DNA of 64,000 bases, taken from contig CAVYEM010000001.1 in assembly GCA_963767635.1 (NCBI GenBank), forward strand, positions 1,364,001 to 1,428,000, read 5' to 3'. Made by a program: the position numbers and the translations under genes. This DNA is from CAVYEM01 sp963767635. Its GTDB lineage: Bacteria > Vulcanimicrobiota > Vulcanimicrobiia > Vulcanimicrobiales > Vulcanimicrobiaceae. Each line of letters starts with the position of its first letter. The first letter of the stretch is position 1. Positions 26,429 to 36,243 of the stretch are shown piece after piece. Under the pieces are notes generated by a model, which did no database searches, was not told the origin of the DNA, and worked only from the letters and a program-made list of their open reading frames with translations.

Positions 26429-28575
26429 CTAAGCAGTGATCATCGGTTCTTCTTCGGCCGCGGCCTCGCCGGGACCGAGTTCGTATGCGCCGTAATCGGA
26501 CCGGCGCGGGACCACGCGGTTGAGGACGAAACCGAGGACGTTCTTCACGCCCACTTGCTGGAGGCGGCGCAGTGCACCCCGTGCCTCGCGCAAGTCGGTC
26601 TGTCCGGCTGAAAGCACGACGATCGTGCCATCGGCCTTGCGGGACACGACTGCGGCATCCAAGTTCACGCTCAGGGCAGCAGTATCGACGATGACGCAGC
26701 GATAGTGCTCCGATGCTTCGCGCAGCATCGCGTCCATGCGGGGCGACTCGAGAGCTTGATCGGATTCGGCGTGGGCGTGCCGCTGGTCAGAATGTCGAGC
26801 CCCGGATATTTCGTGCGCTGCAGAACTTCGCTGAGCGGTGCACGCCCCACGAGCACGTCCGAGAGTCCACGCTCGTTCTTCATGTGGAGTTTCGTGTGAA
26901 TGGAGGCACGGCGAAGGTCGGCATCGACCAACAGCACGCGCGGCTCCAGCTCCGCCATCGCGAGGGCTACGTTGACGGAAACCGTCGATTTCCCGTCGCC
27001 CTGCGAGGGGCTAGTAACGACCAGGGTTTCGAGCTTGGAATCGCTGGCGTACTTGATCGACGTGACGAGTTGGAGGAACGATTCGATCGTCAGCGTGCGC
27101 ACCCAGGGAAGCGCCGCAACGCCGTTGCGCATCCGCACGAGTGGAATCTGCGCGAGGGAGGGCAGCGCCAGTTCTTCTTCCACTTCGCGCTCGTCTTTGA
27201 TGCTGCCGTCGAGGTAATCGATGACGAAGGCGCCGACGATTGCAAGCGTAAGCCCCAGCAAAATCCCGAGCAACAGATTCAAAAACAGATCCGGCACGAC
27301 TTTCGCATTGTTGGGCGTGGCCGGCTGCGTCACGGTCACGTCGCTCAAGGCGGTGTCGCGCGCGATGTTGGCGTTGTTGAACTTCTGCTGCAGAGCCGTG
27401 TAGACGTCTTGCGCCGACTGAGCATTTCTCTGCAGGTCCGCAAGAACCGCGGCTTGACCGGGCAGGTTTTGCAAACGGGGGTTCATGTCGTTGCGCTGCC
27501 GCATCAGAACGCCCAACTGCGCCTGATCGGCCGCCGCTTGAGACTGATACTGAGCCTGCTGCTGCTGCAGCTGCTGATACAGCGGATTCGGGACGGTGTT
27601 GGTACTGGCCGTCACCGTCGACTGCTGCTTTGAAATCTCGTTCTGCAGCTGCGTTGCCTGCTGCTTGAGCGCGATGACCTGCGGGTGCTGATCGGTGTAC
27701 TGCTGTTCGGCCGTCTTCAGCTGAACTTGTACTTGAGACAGCTGCGTTTCCAGCTGGTTGACGATTGGGTTCGTCGCAACCGTCGTGCCGCCCGTTATCG
27801 TCGGCGAAGTGCGCGCGAGCTGACCCTGCACGCTGCCGAGCTGTGCTTTGGCCTGCTGCTGGTCGGCCTGCGTCGAACTGATCTTGCCGTCGAGCGTCGC
27901 CAGCGTCGTGATGTCGGCTTGCGTTTGCGCGTTGATGTCGGCAATGTGATGCGTCGCTTCGTAATTTGCCAGCCGCGTCTGCGCATCGTGCATCGATTTC
28001 TGCGCTGAAGGCAGCTGCTTATTCAAATACGTTATGGCTTGCTCCGCTTGCGAAGCGACGAGCTCGCGCTGCCGTTCGACGACGACCGAACCAAATTCGT
28101 TGGCGATCCGCGCCGACATTTTCGGGCTGGACCACGTTACGGCCAGGTCGATGATCGACGTATTGGTTACCGGCTTGACGTTGACTTGGCGCAGCAGTTT
28201 GCGGGGCGATATGTGCAGGCCAAGGTTCGCAGCCACTTGTTGTGCGACCGGAGTTTCCTGAAAGAGCTCCACGTAGGTTTCCGCGCTCTGAACGCCGGTC
28301 GCGGCGAGCAGCGCATTGAGCACGGGCAACTGACTGTTGGTATCGCCCGTGCCCGCAGGTACGGCGCTGGAGTTTCCGGCGATGACTTTAATGTCGGTCG
28401 TATAGCTCTTCGGAACCAGCAACGAAAACACGATAACGAGCGCGATAAATCCGAAGAAGATCGCCATCATCGGACGGATACGGCGCTGCAGTGTACGGAC
28501 GATGCCGTTTAGCTGCTGCGGAGTTTCCGCGGTTGCGGACCCCACGGCGGTTTGCCCGCTGGGCAACGATAACAT
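26429..28575 (-). CDS. Wzz/BY-kinase: polysaccharide co-polymerase with tyrosine autokinase (one frame shift)
   Basis: Inner-membrane protein controlling capsule/EPS chain length and export. N-terminal Wzz region with helix IFFGFIALVIVFSLLVPKSY, a long Gln-rich coiled coil (about residues 170-390), a second helix (LFLNLLLGILLGLTLAIVGA), then a cytoplasmic BY-kinase: Walker A SQGDGKSTVSV near 526 and Walker A' VLLVDADLRR near 550. The frame shifts at about 26752 (one base missing after IKL), and the rest continues in the next frame with Walker B CVIVDTAALSVNLD. Corrected length about 715 aa. The usual C-terminal Tyr cluster is reduced to two Tyr in SDYGAYE. Confidence 0.87.
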
Positions 28576-28598
28576 GACGTTCTCTTCCTCCGATGAAA

Positions 28599-29544
28599 TT
28601 AAGGGATGAAACGCGACAAGATGTACAAAATTCCCGTCATGTAGTTTTCGGGACGGTGCTGACTGGACTGCGGGACGTAAATCGTGTCGCCCTTTTCCAG
28701 CGCTACGTTGGCGGACTTATCGTTGGATTGCAGCGCCTGGTAGAGGTTGATCTCTTCCGTGGTTTGTTTGCCGTCGGGAGTCGTGCGGATTAGCCGTACG
28801 TGGTTAAGGTCGGCCTGCGAATTCGCGCTGTTGCCCGCTTTTGCGATGGCCACGGCCAAACCATCGCCCTGATTCACTTGCACGGGCCCGGGGTGATCGA
28901 CCGCTCCCGCGACGTTCACGAAGAACTGCACCGGTCCGGGGACGTAAACGACGTCGCCCTCGCTCAGGCTGGCGTCTTGACTCGTGTCGCCCTGTCGAAG
29001 CAGCTTCTGCAGCGAGACTTGCGTGACGTTTCCTTGGGGATTGGAAATGCGCGCAACGGGATAGTTCCCGTCGATGTCCGGCATGCCGCCCGCGGCGGCA
29101 ATCGCATCGGAAAGGTGCGCGTCGGACCGCAGCTGGTATTTGCCGGGGTTCTTTACGTCGCCCAGCACCATGATGTCGGGCTGCGCCAGCTCCGTAATGG
29201 CTACCGTCACGACGGGATGGCGAACGAATTTCAACAGGCGGTCCTTTAGGACGGTGGCCGCTTGCTCAGGGGTCTTGCCGGCAACGGGCACCTCGCCGAC
29301 CAGCGGGTATGCAATCGTGCCGTCGTTGAGCACCGTCACGTTTTGGGTCAGGGTTTGATCGCCGTAGACCTGAACGCTCAGATGATCTCCGGGATGGATG
29401 GTCGTTCCGTCCGCGAGAGCTGATGTGCGGCATAAACGCACAGGCCGCCGCCATGCAGGCGGTGGTCAGCGGCACGAATGGGCCATGGGCACGTCGTAGC
29501 ACGGGATTCACCACTTTCACTGTTTTGGCTATCGTACGCGGCAA
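28599..29544 (-). CDS. Wza-like polysaccharide export protein (probable frame shift after signal peptide)
   Basis: Periplasmic/outer-envelope polysaccharide export (Poly_export/SLBB) protein. The mature part begins near ADGTTIHPGDHLSVQVYGD, with an SLBB-like repeat IMVLGDVKNPGKYQLRSD and a second, VNVAGAVDHPGPVQVNQG. The frame containing these can only start at a GTG at 29441, without a signal. The neighbouring frame from 29544 encodes MPRTIAKTVKVVNPVLRRAH, then a hydrophobic stretch LTTACMAAACAFMPH; joining them with a one-base correction near 29425 gives a normal exported protein of about 314 aa. The alternative is a short, signal-less protein. It is the first gene of an operon with the BY-kinase. 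Confidence 0.8.
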
Positions 29545-29686
29545 CGGACCGCGGTCGTGAGATGGTATCGTCCCGGCGGGTTGAGCAAAAGGTCGTCATC
29601 GGGGGCACCCGTTAGTGCAGGAGTCCCATCCATTTTTGCTCGCCTGGGTCACGGCAGAAGCCATGCTTTTCTGGTAGAACCATAGT

Positions 29687-30208
29687 ATGCCACTCCCGCG
29701 CGCCCTCCGGTGGATTGCCGGTGCGGCCTTGATTGCCCTTGCGATTCTGGGAGTGCGTTACGAGCGTGCAATGCATCGCCACGTGCTTCATCCGGGCGAT
29801 CGTCTCGTACCCATTGCCGTTATGTCGCTGGGCGGAGGCGCGGCGACGATCCTACCCTCCGGGCGAGCGCAAGTGATTAACGTCTTCGCGACGTGGTGTC
29901 CGCCGTGCCGCGCTGAAACGCCGGCCTTCGCGGTGCTCGCATCGCGGCTGCAGCGCCGTGGGGTCGACGTGGTGGGCATAGATCAGGAAGAGGCGAGTAC
30001 GCAAGTCGCTCGCTTTGCGCAGGAATTTGCGCTACCGTATCCAGTGTACATCGATCGCAGCGGCATGACCCACGATGTTCTAGGGGCACGCATGATCCCT
30101 ACCACCATCTATATCGATGCCGGCGGCATCATCCGGTGGGAGCACGCCGGTCCTATGTCGGCGCAGGATTTCACCGAGCTTTCAAACGTTGCGCGGAGCG
30201 CGGGATGA
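29687..30208 (+). CDS. TlpA/ResA-like membrane-anchored thioredoxin
   Basis: 173 aa. An N-terminal membrane anchor (IAGAALIALAILGVRYE) is followed by a thioredoxin fold with the redox motif WCPPC in VFATWCPPCRAETPAF, and the cis-Pro loop RMIPTTIYID. Such proteins reduce disulfides outside the membrane, for example in cytochrome c or envelope protein maturation. It opens the plus-strand EPS operon and its stop overlaps the start of the glycosyltransferase (ATGA), an odd partner for polysaccharide synthesis. The divergent Wza-like gene starts 142 bases away. Confidence 0.88.
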   Translation: MPLPRALRWIAGAALIALAILGVRYERAMHRHVLHPGDRLVPIAVMSLGGGAATILPSGRAQVINVFATWCPPCRAETPAFAVLASRLQRRGVDVVGIDQEEASTQVARFAQEFALPYPVYIDRSGMTHDVLGARMIPTTIYIDAGGIIRWEHAGPMSAQDFTELSNVARSAG

Positions 30209-31368
30209 GCCGCATCCGCCGCGCCGTCGTCGGATCCGAATATTCCGCCGAGATCACGGACACGAGTGTGCAGCTGCGTGCGCAGCATGCCGGAGGTGAA
30301 TTGAAATCCGACGTGGACGGGCGCGAGCCGATCATTTCAGATTTTTCACGCCGCGATACGGCGGCGCGCTTGGAACAACACCTGGAAGGGGGCTTGAACG
30401 ACGGGGCCGTCCGCCCGAAGCGCGCGCGGCGGCGCGTCGCCATTTCGGGATTGCGCTTGTTCTGCGCCGAGATCGCGCAGTATACCAAACAGTTCACGCC
30501 CGAATGGGAGGCGCAACTGCTCCGCACCGGCTCGAAGCTCGAAGTGCTCAATGCCATCTATTCGGTGGCGCTATGCGACGTCTGGTATTCCATCGGCGGC
30601 CCCATCACGGATCGCTGGGTACATCTGGCCGCGCGCCTCTTGCGCAAGCCGCGCGTGATTCACTGGGTAGGCTCCGACATCGGCGTGCTGGCGCAAAACC
30701 CCGGTTTGGCCGCCGCGCTGGCCGTGCCCAACACAACGCATTTGGCAGAAGTAAGTTGGACCGCCGATCAACTGCGGGAGTTCGGTTTGAATCCGCGCAT
30801 CGTTCCGCTTCCTCCGCGCCACCTCAACGGCGATCTCAAACCTATGCCTGCGAAATTTACCGTGATGCTGTACGTGCCGCGCACGCGCGCCGATTTTTAC
30901 GGAAGGCGCACGTTCGAGCGGTTGATGCGCAGCCTGCGATCCAAGCCGATCCGGTACATCATCGTCGGCGGTGGCGAGGTGGAAATTCCGCCGGGCGTGG
31001 ACGTGGAGAATCTGGGCTGGAAAGATACATTAGTGGACGCGTACGAGCACGCCAGCGTGTTGATTCGCTATACGCCGCGCGACGGGCTCTCGCTGATGGT
31101 GCTTGAGGCGCTCTCGTTCGGGCGCCACGTTTTGTGGACGCACGATTTTCCGCACACTCGCACGATTCAAACGTTCGGCGACATGGAGCGCGAGATCGTT
31201 GCGCTCTTCCAGCGTCACGAACGCGGTGAACTGGTCCCGCAAGTCGACGCTGCGCGAATGATCCTGGAGCAGTATGCGCCCCAAACCTGCATGCGCGACA
31301 TTGCCGCGGCGTGGAACAGCGCGTCGGCGGCGCCGGCAAATCGGGAGATTGCCGTGGAATCGCCATGA
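30205..31368 (+). CDS. Glycosyltransferase (GT-B like)
   Basis: 388 aa from the ATG at 30205, which overlaps the upstream stop. HWVGSDIGVLAQNPGLA in the first half resembles the start of GT-B glycosyltransferases. The C-terminal half has RYIIVGGGEVEIPPGVDVEN and YTPRDGLSLMVLEALSFGRH, the Glu-containing donor-binding motif of GT1/GT4-type enzymes. The N-terminal 80 residues are charged and without resemblance. The acceptor and sugar are unknown. Coupled by ATGA to the next gene. Confidence 0.75.
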   Translation: MSRIRRAVVGSEYSAEITDTSVQLRAQHAGGELKSDVDGREPIISDFSRRDTAARLEQHLEGGLNDGAVRPKRARRRVAISGLRLFCAEIAQYTKQFTPEWEAQLLRTGSKLEVLNAIYSVALCDVWYSIGGPITDRWVHLAARLLRKPRVIHWVGSDIGVLAQNPGLAAALAVPNTTHLAEVSWTADQLREFGLNPRIVPLPPRHLNGDLKPMPAKFTVMLYVPRTRADFYGRRTFERLMRSLRSKPIRYIIVGGGEVEIPPGVDVENLGWKDTLVDAYEHASVLIRYTPRDGLSLMVLEALSFGRHVLWTHDFPHTRTIQTFGDMEREIVALFQRHERGELVPQVDAARMILEQYAPQTCMRDIAAAWNSASAAPANREIAVESP

Positions 31369-32330
31369 TCGAGCGCCTGAACATCGAGCAATGGCGCGCC
31401 TACGACGAGGCGCATCCTGCGCCGACCTTTTTCGCGCGTCCGGGGTGGGCGCTCGCCCTGGCAGAAGCGTATCCCGGCATGCAGGCCGCGCCGCTACAGA
31501 TACGACTGCAGGGCAATCGACACATCATCGTACCGCTGATGCAGATGCCCGGCGGCGCTCTGCGCTGGCGGGCGTACTGCGGCTTCCCGTTGGGTGGATA
31601 CACGTGCTTTTTGAACGAGGACGGGACGCAGGCGGACGTCGAGGAATGCGAACGCGCCATTGAGCGAATTCGGCGGAACGCGGACGATGCGACGATCGTT
31701 CCATGGCCCCTGGGCCCGCGGCCTGAGACAGGCCGTGGCGCACAGCATGAAACTGCGGTAGTCGATCTCTCCGGCGGATTGGATGCCGCTATGGCCGGTG
31801 TAGCCGGAATATTCCGCCGGATGGCGGGCCAAGCCGAACGCCGCGGCGTGGTCTGCGAGCCATCGACTGAACCCGACGCCGTCGATGCGTACTATGAACT
31901 CCTGGAGGCTTCCGCCAAGCGTTGGGGCCTCGAGCGCCCCGCCATCCCTAAAGCGTTGATCGCGGCTCTCGTTCGGCATGGCGGCAACGACGTTGAAATT
32001 TGGTTTGCGCGCGCGGAGGGACGACGAATCGGCGGCGGCATCGTATTTTACGGCGCTCAGGAGTTCTTTTTTTGGAGCGCCGCCATGCTCGCCGACTACG
32101 GTCGTTTGCGTCCGAGCAACGCGTTGAATTTTGCGCTGATGCGCGCGGCCGCGGCACGCGGCATGCTGTGGTACAACCTGGGATCGAGCGAAGGCCTTCC
32201 GGGAGTTGCCAAATTCAAAGACAACCTGGGAGCGCGCGATATTGCCTATCACGAGCTTCGCGTTTCCCGCGCGCCGTATCGACTTTACGCAAACGTGCGC
32301 AAAGCATTGCGCGCTCGTGTGAGTGCATAA
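31365..32330 (+). CDS. FemAB/GNAT-like acyltransferase
   Basis: 321 aa, start ATG 31365 overlapping the glycosyltransferase stop. The FemAB-like double-GNAT layout is suggested by FFARPGWALALAEAYPGM at the N-terminus and by the C-terminal segment LRPSNALNFALMRAAAARG, then YNLGSSEGLPGVAKFKDNLG, characteristic of the FemAB-like/BioF2 acetyltransferase group found in exopolysaccharide operons. It probably acylates a sugar or a protein in the envelope; the substrate is unknown. Confidence 0.75.
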   Translation: MIERLNIEQWRAYDEAHPAPTFFARPGWALALAEAYPGMQAAPLQIRLQGNRHIIVPLMQMPGGALRWRAYCGFPLGGYTCFLNEDGTQADVEECERAIERIRRNADDATIVPWPLGPRPETGRGAQHETAVVDLSGGLDAAMAGVAGIFRRMAGQAERRGVVCEPSTEPDAVDAYYELLEASAKRWGLERPAIPKALIAALVRHGGNDVEIWFARAEGRRIGGGIVFYGAQEFFFWSAAMLADYGRLRPSNALNFALMRAAAARGMLWYNLGSSEGLPGVAKFKDNLGARDIAYHELRVSRAPYRLYANVRKALRARVSA

Positions 32331-32338
32331 GGAGCTGC

Positions 32339-33403
32339 ATGACGACGACAACTGAAGCGGAACGGATTCTCGAACGCGGCGCAACCCGGCGCGGCACCGT
32401 GCCGGAACGTCTTGGCCGCCGGTGGCGTACCACGCTTGCCGGAGGCGATGCCGCCGTCGTCTTCTTGCTCGCGCTCGTCGCGCTCAACGGCGGATCGGGA
32501 AACCGTCCGGCAGCCGCCGTCTTAACCGCCGCGCTGGTATGCCTGGTTTTCCGGCAATGCGGATTCTACAAACGTTCGTATGCGGTGCTGGCGCGGGACG
32601 AAGCGTACTTTGCGTGCGCCGGCGTAGCAATTGCCGCAATTCCGGTGCTGTTGATTTTGGCCACCATCGGGCGGTTGCCGGTGGTGTCGATCGTTCTCAC
32701 GCTGATCCTTGCCGCGCTCGGCACGTCCGTGCTGCGCGTGCGCGCGCATCTCCAGCGCCACCCTAGCGGAACGGCGTATGCCGGCCGCAAGTCGATTACG
32801 CCGGGAGCGTGGCACGATCGCGAGTCGCCGTGGTTCCGGCTGGGGAAGCGAATCTTCGACGTGACGGTTGCCGCGAGCGCACTCGTGATCGTTTCACCGA
32901 TCATGCTGCTGTCCGCGGTGGCCATCGTCCTGGAATCCGGAGCGCCGGTTTTCTTCAGACAGCAGCGAGTGGGGGAAAACGAGCGCCCGTTTTCGATTTT
33001 TAAATTCCGCACCATGCGCATCAACGCCGGCTCGCAATGGGTACAGCGTGGGGACAATCGGATTACGCCCCTGGGAGCTTTCCTGCGCCGTACCAGCATC
33101 GACGAACTGCCGCAGCTGCTCAACGTATTGCGCGGCGAGATGTCGATCGTCGGACCACGGCCTGAGATGATTTCGTTTGCGGAGGACTTTTCACAACGGT
33201 TGCCCAGCTACGCTCAGCGGCACGTCGTTGCGCCGGGCATCACCGGCTGGGCCCAACTCTACCTCAAACGCAACCTGCAGCCTGCCGACATTCCCGAAGT
33301 ACTGGCGTACGATCTGTTCTACGTCGAGCACGCCTCCGTGCTGCTCGACCTTGTCATCGTACTGAAGACTGCCGCGGAATTTTTGTTCCACGGCGCGGTT
33401 TAA
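32339..33403 (+). CDS. Initiating undecaprenyl-phosphate sugar phosphotransferase (WcaJ/WbaP-like)
   Basis: Transfers the first sugar-1-phosphate to the lipid carrier. 354 aa from ATG 32339, preceded by GGAG at 32331. Membrane helices in the N-terminal half are followed by the bacterial sugar transferase domain: KRIFDVTVAASALVIVSPIM helix, IFKFRTMRINAG, RRTSIDELPQLLNVLRGEMS, IVGPRPEM, APGITGWAQL. The frame is open upstream to 32000 only over the FemAB-like gene. Defines this region as a Wzx/Wzy-type polysaccharide locus. Confidence 0.92.
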   Translation: MTTTTEAERILERGATRRGTVPERLGRRWRTTLAGGDAAVVFLLALVALNGGSGNRPAAAVLTAALVCLVFRQCGFYKRSYAVLARDEAYFACAGVAIAAIPVLLILATIGRLPVVSIVLTLILAALGTSVLRVRAHLQRHPSGTAYAGRKSITPGAWHDRESPWFRLGKRIFDVTVAASALVIVSPIMLLSAVAIVLESGAPVFFRQQRVGENERPFSIFKFRTMRINAGSQWVQRGDNRITPLGAFLRRTSIDELPQLLNVLRGEMSIVGPRPEMISFAEDFSQRLPSYAQRHVVAPGITGWAQLYLKRNLQPADIPEVLAYDLFYVEHASVLLDLVIVLKTAAEFLFHGAV

Positions 33404-33426
33404 ACCGCGCGAGAGGGGCTCACCTC

Positions 33427-34758
33427 GTGTCGCAGCGGACGTTTGCCAATCGCGTGATGTACGACGGGTTGTTCACGTTTGCGATGCGCATTGCCAACGT
33501 GGCGTGCGCCGCAGGACTGGGCATTCTAACCGCCCGTATGCTGGGGCCGGCCGGTAAAGGACTCTATGCGCTGCCGGTCGTGGAAGCGGGCCTGGTCATT
33601 TCCGCCTTCGGCGGCTTGAGCAACGCGACGAGTTACTTTTTGCTGAACCGCCGTCTCTCGGCGTCCTACCTGCGCTCGGTGTCCCTGGTGGCGCTCGGCC
33701 TCGTTGCGGTGGGTGTGCTCGCTCTCGTACCAATTGCGTTCTTCGGCGGCCATGGATGGAGCGCACTACCTGCGATGCTGGCGCTCCCGGCCTCCGCCGC
33801 AGTAAATGTTGCAACCGGGTTTGCAATCGGAATCCGGCGCGTACGGTACCCCAGCCTGCTCAACGTGGCAACGACGATTACGACGTTGGCGCTGATGGGC
33901 TTCGGGTTTCTGATCGCGGGCAGGACGCCGCAGGTCGCCATTTCGGCATGGATCCTCGGCAGCAGCGCCATCGCCTTGTTTGCCGTCGCATTTATCGCGC
34001 GCAACGCACGCGCGCTGCGCGGACCGGACGTGGTTGGATTGCGCGAGTACGGGCGCTTCTGCGTAAAGGTCTCCTTCGTCAATCTCGTTTCGCTCTTCAA
34101 CTACCGGGCCGACCTGTACATGGTCGCCCTGTGGACCACGCCCGCCAACCTCGGCCTGTATACGGCGGCGATTGCTGCGGCGGAGAGCCTGCTCGTGCCT
34201 ACGCAGGTCGCCGCACTGGTCACGACGCCGCACATCGGCGGCTTGGACGTCGGAACGGCCGGCCGCCTCACCGCGCGATGCGTGCGCAACAATTTGCTGA
34301 TAGCCGTGCTGGTCTGCGGAGCGCTGTACGCGCTGGCGGGACCGGTAGTGCACTTCCTGTACGGCACCGCCTTCATGCCGATGCTGCCTGCGCTGCGCGT
34401 GCTGCTCTTCGGCGTGCTGGCACTTTCTCTGGGAAGCCCGATATCGACTTACTTCACGCTGAAGCTCGGGCATCCGGAGGTGCCGCTGCGATTGGCGACG
34501 CTTTCCGCCGCGATCTGCGTGGTCGTTTGCGTCCTGTCGATTCCGCGCTTCGGAATCACCGGAGCGGCTCTCGGCTCGACGAGCGGATATGCCGTGGCGC
34601 AAATCGGCGCGATCCTGTATTTCTCGAAGCGCGCCTCGCTGGGACTTCGCTTTATCTTGATCCCCACGCTGGGCGATTTCCGGCTGTATGCTTCCTTTCT
34701 CGCCGGAGTTTATCGGGACGGCCAACGCTTGCTTCGACCTTCCGCCGCATCGAGGTAA
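33427..34758 (+). CDS. Wzx-like polysaccharide flippase
   Basis: 443 aa, start GTG 33427. It is almost entirely hydrophobic, with about 12-14 membrane helices in MOP-superfamily style. The first repeat has LGILTARMLGPAGKGLYALP, typical of oligosaccharide flippases. It would move lipid-linked repeat units across the inner membrane. It follows the initiating sugar transferase by 23 bases and precedes the ligase/polymerase by 6 bases. Confidence 0.9.
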   Translation: MSQRTFANRVMYDGLFTFAMRIANVACAAGLGILTARMLGPAGKGLYALPVVEAGLVISAFGGLSNATSYFLLNRRLSASYLRSVSLVALGLVAVGVLALVPIAFFGGHGWSALPAMLALPASAAVNVATGFAIGIRRVRYPSLLNVATTITTLALMGFGFLIAGRTPQVAISAWILGSSAIALFAVAFIARNARALRGPDVVGLREYGRFCVKVSFVNLVSLFNYRADLYMVALWTTPANLGLYTAAIAAAESLLVPTQVAALVTTPHIGGLDVGTAGRLTARCVRNNLLIAVLVCGALYALAGPVVHFLYGTAFMPMLPALRVLLFGVLALSLGSPISTYFTLKLGHPEVPLRLATLSAAICVVVCVLSIPRFGITGAALGSTSGYAVAQIGAILYFSKRASLGLRFILIPTLGDFRLYASFLAGVYRDGQRLLRPSAASR

Positions 34759-34764
34759 CCGAAA

Positions 34765-36243
34765 TTGGGGCGCTCTACCCAGCGGCAATGGCCCATGTCC
34801 AACTCACGGCTTGCGGCCGCAACACGTACAATAGCGTGGATGGTCGGTTACTTTCGGTCCGCCGATAGATCGCAGCGGGCGACCGCGCTCGGCTTGGCGA
34901 TCGTTGCGGTGCTGGGGATTTTGGCATGCTTTGCCAGCGTAACGCTCAGCGGAACAAAGACCGGCGCAGTGCTCGCTCTGATGGCTACGCTGGGACCGGT
35001 CGCGCTTTACGTGGCCATCGTCTCTCCCGTGCTTTTCCCATTCGGCGTCTACGCCGTTGCCACTCCGTTCGACACGCTGCTCACGCTGCCGGCCTTCGGG
35101 ACGATGACGAAGATCCTGGGCGTGGTCTCGGCGGCCGCGCTGCTCTTCTATATATTACGGACAAAGCGCGCGATCGAACCGCCGCGCGCGGCCATGCTCT
35201 GGCTACTCTTTTATCTCTGGGTCACTGCCACGCTGTGGTGGGCCATCGATACGGAAAGCACGCTTCAGCTCTTGCAAATTTCCTGGAGCCTGCTTGCGTT
35301 ATTTTTCGTCACGTCGATGTTCCGCATGAACTACGCCACACTGCGGAACATCGCCGGAGCCGTCTTCGTGGGTGGTGTCCTGGCCGGACTCTACGGCCTG
35401 TACTTTTTTCATTCCGGCCACAACCTCGCGCAAACCGGCGGCCGCCTCTGGATTCAGAGCGACACTGCTCAGATTAATCCTGACCATTACGCGAACGCGC
35501 TGATTCTTCCGATGTCGCTCGCTCTCGTGGGAGCACTGTGGGTTCGGCGCTGGAGCATGCGTCTGGTGTACATCGGCAGCCTGCTGATCATGCTCCTCGC
35601 CATGGCTCTGTCAGGTTCCCGAGGAGCGCTGCTTGGATTTGGAGCGGTCATCGTATTCTTGCTGGTCAAAGACCGACATCGCCTGAAGCTCGCGATCGTC
35701 AGCAGCGTGGGCTGCGTAGTCGGATTTGCCGTTGCGGGTTCGTTCCTGGCTGCGCGTTTCTCCACAGCGCTGTCTAGCGGCGGGGCAGGTCGTACCCAGA
35801 TTTGGCGAGCCGGATGGGCAGCATTCAAGCAAAATTGGTTATGGGGCGCGGGCTATGGGAATTTTCCATTTGCCTATGACCGGGTATATCTGAGCGTCTT
35901 TCAAGCACTCGATCCGCATTTTCACCGCGCTTCGCACAACATCGTTCTGAACGCTGCAGTGGAAACCGGCATTATCGGCCTTGGCCTGATGCTTGCGGCA
36001 TGGCTGCAAACGTTTCGGCTGCTGTCCCCGATCGAAGAGGGCGATTATCGCTTTCCACTCAGATTGGCCGTGCAAGGTGCGATCATCGGCCTATTCGTTG
36101 CCGGGATGTTCGCCGATCTGATGATCACCAAGTACGTCTGGCTGGCATTCATGCTGGCGGTGATGACCTACAACGCCGCGCCGGTCCGCGTGCCGGCGCA
36201 ACAACAATACGCCGTTACCCGGGAGGTCGCCGCCAGTGCGTGA
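34765..36243 (+). CDS. O-antigen ligase / Wzy-like polymerase
   Basis: 492 aa or 482 if translation starts at ATG 34795. About 12 hydrophobic helices, with the conserved Wzy_C region: MALSGSRGALLGFGAVIVFL, then GRTQIWRAGWAAFKQNWLWG, AGYGNF, and HFHRASHNIVLNAAVETGI. Such proteins either polymerise repeat units or ligate glycans; the two cannot be separated by sequence. Its end overlaps the start of the aminotransferase by 8 bases. Confidence 0.88.
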   Translation: MGRSTQRQWPMSNSRLAAATRTIAWMVGYFRSADRSQRATALGLAIVAVLGILACFASVTLSGTKTGAVLALMATLGPVALYVAIVSPVLFPFGVYAVATPFDTLLTLPAFGTMTKILGVVSAAALLFYILRTKRAIEPPRAAMLWLLFYLWVTATLWWAIDTESTLQLLQISWSLLALFFVTSMFRMNYATLRNIAGAVFVGGVLAGLYGLYFFHSGHNLAQTGGRLWIQSDTAQINPDHYANALILPMSLALVGALWVRRWSMRLVYIGSLLIMLLAMALSGSRGALLGFGAVIVFLLVKDRHRLKLAIVSSVGCVVGFAVAGSFLAARFSTALSSGGAGRTQIWRAGWAAFKQNWLWGAGYGNFPFAYDRVYLSVFQALDPHFHRASHNIVLNAAVETGIIGLGLMLAAWLQTFRLLSPIEEGDYRFPLRLAVQGAIIGLFVAGMFADLMITKYVWLAFMLAVMTYNAAPVRVPAQQQYAVTREVAASA

